Of a stretch of DNA of 64,000 bases, positions 56,974-64,000 are shown one piece after another (the first letter of the stretch is position 1; every line of letters starts with the position of its first letter). Source of the DNA: Apoderus coryli (lineage: Eukaryota; Arthropoda; Insecta; Coleoptera; Attelabidae); contig OU452199.1 in assembly GCA_911728435.2 (NCBI GenBank), forward strand, positions 7,822,860-7,886,859, read 5' to 3'. The notes under the pieces are model-generated. The model had not been told where the DNA came from. It saw only the letters and a list, made by a program, of their open reading frames with translations, and did no database searches. Both the position numbers and the translations under genes were made by a program.

Positions 56974-57082
56974 ATGCTCTTCTTTGTTGCAAATTATGGC
57001 TTCGCTAGACGGCAGTAACCGCATACCTCGGTCGAAAAATCAGTTGACCAGGCAATTTTCTCAAAACAGCTTTTCAGCAATG
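56974..57082 (+). CDS. Candidate host gene, second coding exon
   Basis: The acceptor CATATTCAG at 56973 and donor ATG|GTAAAA at 57083 bound 109 bases. Joined in phase to the exon ending at 52446, the protein continues KSSRCSSLLQIMASLDGSNR, IPRSKNQLTRQFSQNSFSAM. The two exons total 333 bases (111 codons), leaving phase 0. The frame is Ser/Arg/Asn-rich with RQFS-type kinase sites and is more GC-rich than its surroundings. Further exons should lie downstream but none was recognised to 64000. No family is recognised. Confidence 0.45.
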
Positions 57083-58052
57083 GTAAAAGCCAAGAGCAAG
57101 GGTCAAGTTTACATTATTATAATTTTGATGCGATATTTTCAATAAGGAGATAGTAGATCAAAACCTCAATTATTTATTTTCTTAGTATTATTATTTTCTT
57201 GGTTGGTGTTTCATAATTCCGGAAATCCTCAAATAAATTAATAATAATATAAAATGAATTTATTGGCATAATTAGAGTACAAAATAAATAAAGCTAAAAG
57301 GTTAATCCCGTTTTAAAAAGATATAATTACATTTGTGCATTAGCTAACTTTTCCAATTTGACGTTCTGATTGGCTAAAAATGGTACGAATAAAATAATCA
57401 GCTACTTAATTTATTTATTTATAAAATCGTTTTCATTCTCGGAATTTGTTTTTAAATTCTTTCATTAAAAATAATAATCATTTAACGTTTTGTATTTTGA
57501 AATTGAAATAATATTGATGTCATTTTTTTCTCTTAGAACCATAACTTTTAAAACAATAGTAAGGTGGGTTCTGTTATTTTGTTAAACTCGTGATGATACT
57601 ATTAAATTGTACATTATAACAATTCTTTGGAATTACAGTAATTTGTTACTTTTGTTATTTCAAGTCAAGGTAGTAGATTTGTTATTATTAGAACATAAAT
57701 CAAACGATTTATAAAACATGATCTGAAAACAATTTAAAAATGAGTGATTGATGGTTATTTTTTATAGTTATACTTAACTATATTTTTACCGATAGATTTC
57801 AAAATTAGAATAAAGAATATAATATACAGGATATCAACATAAACACCTTTTGACCGATTGTGGGTTTCTGTCTGAAAATCAAGGTAATACCAATTTGAAA
57901 ATGTCTTTAGACTAATGTACAGTTACGTACCGGGTGGCCCGTTGAAGAGGGACCACTACCTTATCTGAGAAACTATAAACGGTACAACAAAAAGTTAAAC
58001 ATAAACTTTTGTTGGGTTAACTTGAAGCTTTTATTTATTTAATTTTTACATA
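57083..58052. other. No recognisable gene
   Basis: AT-rich. TACCGGGTGGCCCGTTGAAG near 57929 looks like a transposon terminus without a visible partner. Confidence 0.4.
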
Positions 58053-58500
58053 TACAGGGTGGCTCATATTGCAGTGACGGCATTCAACTTTCTTATTTCA
58101 AATAGCACACCCTATATATTGATACATTTTTTGATAGAGCCCTAAAAGGCAAATTTAACGATATATAATAGTATAGGGTTTACATGCGCCGTTTCGAATT
58201 TATTCTCGTTTATCTTCAATATTTAGCCCACATTTCAACTAGCGTACGTAAGTTATTTGAATGATGTTTTAGATTCTGTTTGGATAGAAAAAAATATACA
58301 TAAATGCTGTACTTAGGCCAAAAGAACTGTTACTGTAATTTGAAAAATCACACAGTGTTACCATATTTGGTATTTCATTAATTTTCTCGTTTTTTTTCAA
58401 ATACACACCCCTGTATATTATGTCAGATATGAATGAACCATTCAAAGACAAATTCAACGCTATATATCATGCGGTGCCCTCGAGTCACTGTTTGTAAAAT
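58053..58500 (+). repeat. Two direct copies about 300 bp apart
   Basis: It begins TACAGGGTGGCTCATATTGC. The block with ACACCCTATATATTGATAC, GCAAATTTAACGATATATAA (58098-58165) returns as ACACCCCTGTATATTATGTC, ACAAATTCAACGCTATATA (58398-58465). Probably a tandemly arranged MITE-like element, or two copies of its sub-terminal region. Confidence 0.5.
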
Positions 58501-58629
58501 ATCAGTGGTGAAACCAGGAGTACCCTGTCAACATTTTTAGTTTATTATTTCCGTATAAAACCGATATCATGACAGAATTTTCTGTAGAGTTATATCTTAG
58601 GTACTGTAATTTTTCAAATTGAAACAACT

Positions 58630-59520
58630 ATTTTCCAAACACACTATAACTTCAAGTTTACCTAACATTCAGGGTAGCTTGAGTCTAGAAGAAGCTATTC
58701 TTTCAGAACTTGATCTGGATAATATGACCAAATCATCCGTATATGCTTCAAACTCTACTTCCTCCCGCTCCAGTCCTGTCAGCAGATCGTCCACCAGAAG
58801 TGACAACAAAAAGGGGGAAAGAACCTCACCCTGTGGGCAGCCTCAAGAAGCCCTATATGATTCTGTTTCTTAGCATGCGGAATTAATCCAACGATTTATA
58901 GTTGGTTATATTCCATTTTCAGTCTTTGCTTACCCATTAAATGCTCCTTCTATGTCAAGAACTACGGCCACCGCAATATCTTTGTGATTTTCCCGACTAG
59001 GTTGCTAAGTGCTAGATCTGTTGATTTGCCCGGTTGATAAGCGTATTGATGAATACTAAGCAGACGTACGTGTGAAGGATTTAGGGTGAGGGTCTGTACA
59101 CTTTTGGGATATTTATCACCCTAACCGTTTTCCAACTGAATGTTATATAGTTCCATGCCAAACTGGCTCTATATATTTTGACGAGGATGGGTGATCAGGG
59201 GTCCAGTCCGTTTTGAATCAGAGCTGGATAGGAGGTTTAAATGGCTGGAAAGATTTCACAGCACATTCCACTGCAAGTGGTTTAATAACATTTTTGGCTA
59301 CCTGCCAGTCATTTCTTTGTGGGCAACTTCAAGATTTAAACTTCCAGGAAAGTTGTTTACGTTTCTTTCGTAGCAGTTTCGTCAGGAGTTTTATCCACCC
59401 GATTTCACAATTCGATTCTCTAGATAGAATCTTGTGAATTCTAGCACCTTGGGGTAGGTACATTAGTTATACCCTCGCAGAACTCCCTCCAAAACTCTCG
59501 CTTCGGTGGTTCTTCATATA
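58630..59520 (-). pseudogene. LINE ORF2 relic, R1/LOA-like
   Basis: From 59520 downward the minus strand gives YEEPPKREFWREFCEGI and ARIHKILSRE (pre-RT linker), HQYAYQPGKSTDLALSNLVG (RT motif 1 side), a damaged motif A (VLDIEGAFNG across frames), PQGEVLSPFLLSLLVDDLLT (motif B) and FEAYTDDLVILSRSSSERI (YTDD active site). LDIEGAF plus YxDDLVIL suggests R1/LOA-type LINEs, unlike the CR1/jockey-type neighbour at 59537. Frameshifts interrupt at least four times. Confidence 0.75.
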
Positions 59521-59536
59521 TAGCGGTTGGGAATTC

Positions 59537-60800
59537 ACTTTATTTATTTATTTAATATACAACTGCCCAGACAGATAAATATCCAATTAAAGGGCAGGTA
59601 AAAATTACAAATAATACAATAACATCAAAATAACAATAATAATATACATGACAAATTTGATTCAAATATATCCAAATCATTAAACATTCGGTTACAAATA
59701 TTACACATTATGAACAAAGGAGATTGCAACAACAAATTAGTGCGCGCTCTTGACAAGTAAAAAACAGGATTATTATTACGTGTACGCAAAGTAGGGACAT
59801 AAAATGGAAGCAATTCTAACAGCTCTGGACAATCAATATCTCCATTAATAATTTTGTACAGTAAGATAATAGCAGAACATTCCCTACGCGTACTTAGATG
59901 TCAAATTAAAACGATTTAGGAGCGTATCATGTGGAAATCCAATGACTGGATAAACTCCATCGCTACGAAACCACAGAAACTTAGCGAAACGACGTTGAAC
60001 ACGTTCCATACTCGCCGAATGAAATTCATATGTAGGACTCCACACAACTGAGGCATACTCCAACTTAGCCCTAACAAATGCATTGAATAACGCAATAAGT
60101 GTTTGAGGTGACCTACGAACAACCAATGGGGAGTCGTGAATGAAATACAAATAAGTTATAGGCTTTAATCTGCGTGTATTGTTATACACGCAGATTAAAT
60201 ACTCGGTCATTGATAGTGCGCATGATTGATCTGTTATTCAGGAAGACCTTAACAAGATTTATGAGTGGTGTGTTCGCAACAATATTTTTTTTTTAACTAA
60301 ACTGAAAAACATTTTTCAATATTCAAATAAAGATTGTTGCGAACACACCACTCATAAATCTTGTTAAGGTCTTCCTGAATAACAGATCAATCATGCGCAC
60401 TATCAATGACCGAGTATATCTTGATCTTGATCTTGAGTTATAGGCTTTAATCTGCGTGTATAACAATACACGCAGATTAAAGCCGAGTATATCTTGAAGT
60501 CATCGGCATACAAGAGCGAACTACTAGTCAAGCCACTGGGAATATCATCAATAAAGCACAAAAACAACAATGGCTCCAACACAGAACCTTGGGGGACTCC
60601 TGAGGTCACTAAAAAATTTTTTTGGACGAATAGACAAAATTCTGGAAGACTGTGAGGCCAACAAGTATTTTCGGTTGTGTTGCATACAATATTTTTTCGG
60701 CAACCGTGTAGAATAATAAATCTATGAGACGACACATTTCTTTATTATACATTTTAATTCTTATTTGAATTAAACAGAATAACAGAAACATTTTAATTCT
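59537..60800 (-). pseudogene. LINE ORF2 relic with internal palindromic rearrangement
   Basis: From about 60800 the minus strand reads LHGCRKNIVCNTTENT, FLVTSGVPQGSVLEPLLFLC, FIDDIP and LLYADDFKIYS (intact YADD). The expected next segment (SVIQEDLNKIYEWCVRNNLY, LNIEKCFSV) is found, but with an inverted second copy. After it come SPQTLIALFNAFVRAKLEYA, SVVWSPTYEFHSASMERVQR and RFAKFLWFRSDG, then YKIINGDIDCPELLELLPFY and VPTLRTRNNNP. The 3' end is (AAATA)n at 59540. It is a CR1/jockey-type LINE, 5'-truncated. Confidence 0.85.
60157..60486. repeat. Perfect 82-bp inverted repeat with side hairpins
   Basis: 60202-60283 and 60333-60414 are exact reverse complements with a 49-base spacer. Outside each arm sits another palindrome, TTAATCTGCGTGTA-TTGT-TATACACGCAGATTAA-type (60168-60200 and 60449-60481), preceded in both places by GTTATAGGCTTTAATCTG. 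The arms are LINE coding sequence, so the structure arose by rearrangement of the LINE at 59537. Confidence 0.85.
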
Positions 60801-61329
60801 TATATATATTAAAATTCGAGCAATTGCTAATATTGAAGGGATTCAATTTGTTTGACATGACAACAACGACATGATTCCTAGGCCGCGAAATCCTACTTTC
60901 TCAAAGAAAAAGCGTCCGGGAAGTGGGTACATCCTGGACGGTTGCCGAAAAAAGATATTTTGTGGAGAATTTTTGTTCTTTATGGATTTTCTGTTTAAAC
61001 TTCTTTCAAGCTTTGGTACTATATACCCACAGTCTAATATTATTTACTAACGGTGGATACCTATAAATAATGTGTGTAACAATTTTATAAGAGAATGTGG
61101 AAACCAAAAACATAATTTTTGAAATAGATAAATCAACAAAAACAACCGTACATAGGTATATTATGTATAATATACGTATATAACTTTAGAATAATACGCA
61201 ATAAACCTAGTGTAGATATAGATGATGTCATAAACCTACACCTACGTGGTATCTCGCCACAGTGTCTACAGTTAACATTTTACCTGGTCTGCTTAATATC
61301 AACAGAATCTCATGCTCTCGATATTTATA
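60801..61329. other. No recognisable gene
   Basis: TGGACGGTTGCCGAAAAAAGATATTTTG near 60937 recalls the GCRKN segment of the adjacent LINE on the other strand, perhaps another rearranged piece. Otherwise nothing was recognised. Confidence 0.35.
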
Positions 61330-61395
61330 CAGTGGCGGCTCGTCGAGGGAGGCTAAACCTCCTCAGCAAATTACTCCACTTTTAAGTTAATTTAA
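61330..61395 (+). repeat. hAT-like left terminus, interrupted by piggyBac
   Basis: CAGTGGCGGCTCGTCGAGGG is close to the terminus at 5856 (CAGTGGCGGCTTGT). The sequence is cut at 61396 by the piggyBac-like insertion and presumably continues after 62845. No right end was found before 64000. Confidence 0.5.
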
Positions 61396-62841
61396 CCCAT
61401 TAATGCCAAAGTAATTTTTTTTTTTAATATTTTTATAAAAATTTGATATACAATTCTTATAAACCTTTAAAATACATTGGTATCGGCCAAATTCCAAAAA
61501 ACCCTTTAGTTTTTTGAAAAGGGGCTGTCCTATAAATAGGACGCTGGGAGGATATGCCACAAACAAAACTGCATTTGATTTTTTATTTATTTATTGAAAA
61601 CTAACCTAGTAAAAGTAATTATCAACTTATACAAGTGTGAAAAAGGGCTGCTTGAAAAAAAAAAAGAAGCACTGCGTCTAAAATACTAGGGTTTATGGTT
61701 TTTGGTGATATTTTGGAAAACATTTGGCACATAAAGTAACTTTGCACTTTCTGCAAAATGTCAGTATGAGCAATTTGGATATTGGCATCGACGTTGCTTT
61801 TCGCGTTTTTCGAGAAAATGACCTCGTTCATCATACCTAACACCGTCAGACACTGTTGGTCTAGAAGTTGAAGGAAAACTAAGTGGTCTACCTTGTATAA
61901 TTCGTTTGCTGTATCCGATTTTTAGATATTCTACTGCAATTGATCTTCTAAAATCTTTTATAGAAATAGATTTTTTACCGTGGATGGCCCAGTACAACAG
62001 AAACGCATTTACAACAGCCATATCAATGATCCGCGTTACTAGGCACCAATACCATTTTTTACCCCTCACGGAAATACTGTGTTTCTCTAAAAGCCAATCG
62101 CCCCTTTTAGACGTGGAAGGGCCACTTGCTTTAAAAGTTTCCGCAACACCTCTATCAAGCAAAGTCGCTAAAGGTACATCCCATTCGTCATCGTCATAAT
62201 TTTCATCCTGTTCGATCTCGTTGAAGTCATCGTCATTATCTATTATGTCAATTTCAGTACCCCCTGGAATGTCTTTTACAACAGGCACGTCAAGATCTGC
62301 ATCATAAAACTCCTCATCATCAGTCAGATCATCAACCTCTGGAGGTAGGGCAAGATTGTCCGCCTCTATCTATTTCTTCCAATGTTTTAAATGATTGCTT
62401 ACTCATAATTACTGCTGTACTACCAAATCTGAAATCAAAATTTGCATTTGCAAATATTCACGTCTACGCCCAGCGTCATATTTATAGGACACCAATATTT
62501 AGAGATAATAATTCAACAAACAAAAACTAAACAAAATTAATAGTTTACAAAATGAAGTTGGTATAAAGGCTGGCTAAAACAATAATAAGATTTTACTTAC
62601 TTGGTTTGGTTTACACAAAATCACTAAAAAGAGATGAGGGTGCACACGAGTCAAAAATACGTAATGTTTACCAGTCAACAAGTGAACGACAAGTACTAAT
62701 TTTCGAACTAAAATCGAACGTACACGAAGTTACTGGGTTTATGTTTAGATGTCTTGTTCCATATGTTAATAGCATATTGTTGATGTGAAAAAAAATCTTA
62801 AACACATTGTCATATAAATAGGACGCTGGGCGTTAAATGGG
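61396..62841 (-). mobile_element. piggyBac-like element, internally deleted
   Basis: Ends CCCATTAATGCC and GGCGTTAAATGGG are inverted repeats, each bordered by TTAA (61392-61395, 62842-62845), the target of piggyBac elements. A sub-terminal motif ATAAATAGGACGCTGGG occurs near both ends (61533, 62814) and in inverse near 62470. At 1446 bp the element is well under full length because the middle of its gene is missing. Confidence 0.88.
61693..62406 (-). pseudogene. piggyBac transposase with catalytic core deleted
   Basis: Start Met at 62406: MSKQSFKTLEEI, then a frame break and an acidic N-terminus (EVDDLTDDEEFYDADLDV, IDIIDNDDDFNEIEQDEN). The main frame passes from SGPSTSKRGDWLLEKHSISV straight into KKWYWCLVTRIIDMAVVNAF, LLYWAI and ISIKDFRRSIAVEYL, the end of the DDE fold in this family. 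All three catalytic Asp residues lie in the missing part. The cysteine-rich end follows across one more frameshift: RCQYPNCSY, then TFCRKCKVTLCAKCFPKYHQ and a stop at 61693. That zinc-binding domain recognises the element ends. Confidence 0.9.
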
Positions 62842-62845
62842 TTAA

Positions 62846-64000
62846 TTAATCTCTACTACATACTAATATTTCACAGCCGGGCGTTTTCTGCCAGTTATTA
62901 CAAGTTTCGATAAAGCCGCAAACTTACGCAGGCGCGTTCGAACGAAATTTTCACGTTAATACAAGTTTCAGTGACAAAGGCAACCTTGCAAAAACTACGC
63001 GAACGAAGTTTTCATGTTAAAACTTCTCCAGTTTTGCTTTGTTTACTTAACAAAACAAAATAAAATATAAGCAGTTAGAAATATTTGGAAATAATATAAT
63101 AATACGAAATTGTAAGTTTATTTTTCGATTAATCATTAACCCAATAATTTTTCCAGTCACTGTAGTTATTTTTATTACTGTCGGTATCCTTTGGTAGGCA
63201 TGATTTATTATACGTCTTATACACGAGGGAGAAATGTGTCAAAAAACGCTGCATTCGATGCCATTTTATAATGTAAAGAGGCATGGGAACGGATAGCCCC
63301 GGTAGAATCGTTAAATCTATGTATTTTACATTGACTTTGGATACACTATAGAGATCTATGAATAATTTTTTACATTTAGTTCACAGGATAAATTCGCATA
63401 CCTCTTACTAGAGAAATTCAGTAATGTTTTGAATCAATACTCAACGTTTTGTGCAGTCTATTTCCTCGACATAAAAATTGAAATGTTAAAAACACAGTAT
63501 TCTCTCTGAACATCTTAGTTTTCCATGTCAAACAATAAATAAGAATGAAACACAAGAATAATATTAATGTCTGATGTTGTACGAATAAAACATGAGCATT
63601 TATTGGCAGAAAATTCAAATGTAATCGTTGACTAAATATCTGAGTTTGACTTCCGTCTGTGCGGTTATTTTTTTTCTTTTTATTTCTTGTTATTATGTTG
63701 TGCTTCTCATATTCAACTATATTGCAGCATGTCGTATTCTTCCTGGGTTCTGTCGTTGATTGATTGCCATTGTGCAAGTAATACAAATAAACACGTGGAT
63801 AACAATAGATATTCATGTCGGTGTCTTCCACAACACCAGATATAAATGTGAGTGTAATTTAATTTGCAGAATTACAAGGGCTGTTTCTTAGTAAATCTTA
63901 TCATCAGGCCTGAATTTAGAACAGTGGACCCTAAGCTAGGATACGATCGATATTTCGATAATAGTCCGGTATCAATACTTTCAATAATATCAACGCAGGG
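62846..64000. other. No recognisable gene
   Basis: The first 170 bases, richer in CG, probably continue the hAT-like element cut by piggyBac. The 137-codon minus frame at 63418-63831 has no domain, and its composition is what AT-rich DNA gives by chance. Nothing else was recognised. Confidence 0.4.

Noticed and set aside
58619..58873. 84-codon plus frame, Ser-rich
   Set aside because: It is the antisense of a LINE RT region (PQGEVLSP and YTDD on the minus strand), which explains its composition.
63418..63831. 137-codon minus frame near the window end
   Set aside because: No recognisable domain and AT-driven composition. Such a length is possible by chance in AT-rich DNA, so it is not called without transcripts.

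Overview
This window looks like AT-rich insect intergenic and intronic DNA. It is dominated by decayed transposable elements of many superfamilies. LINE 3' ends carry ATT-type microsatellite tails, many repeats begin TACAGGGTG, and introns have GT..AG borders, as in other arthropods. The order is not certain; a beetle is a guess. No rRNA, CRISPR array, operon or bacterial feature was seen.

Layout. 1-8.1 kb: decayed LINE traces, two inverted copies of a mariner-like element, one arm of a hammerhead-ribozyme repeat, and a hAT-like element (5856-8135) holding another dead mariner. 9.3-18 kb: LINE ends, a mariner-like relic, a hammerhead fold-back (15217-15994) and a long-TIR fold-back (17171-18010). 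19.1-24.6 kb: a pogo-like element that received a LINE and then a Harbinger element, which itself received a LINE. 25.2-29.6 kb: a long-TIR element with a nested hammerhead fold-back, then a P-like element with an 8-bp target duplication and a broken THAP gene. 30.7-38.8 kb: a LINE with RT and RNase H, a tandem satellite, a tRNA-like sequence and a minus-strand LINE. 38.9-47.8 kb: fold-backs, small transposase relics, a dead mariner, and two LINEs inside an old mariner-like frame. 49.7-52 kb: a LINE split by unknown DNA.

52.2-57.1 kb is the best candidate for host DNA. Two exons with a phase-compatible GT..AG junction would encode an unrecognised protein start (111 codons). The intron between them holds a broken Tc1-like element and the only intact transposase here, a 370-residue DD41D mariner-type protein inside very long, almost identical TIRs. 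58.6-62.8 kb: two minus-strand LINEs, one with a striking palindromic rearrangement, and an internally deleted piggyBac-like element.

The most interesting system is a dispersed fold-back family (2.85, 15.2-16.0, 25.9-26.4 and 40.6 kb). Each arm ends in a sequence that fits a minimal hammerhead ribozyme, with base changes that keep the stems paired between copies. Everything here was read by eye. Relic boundaries are approximate unless a target duplication is named.
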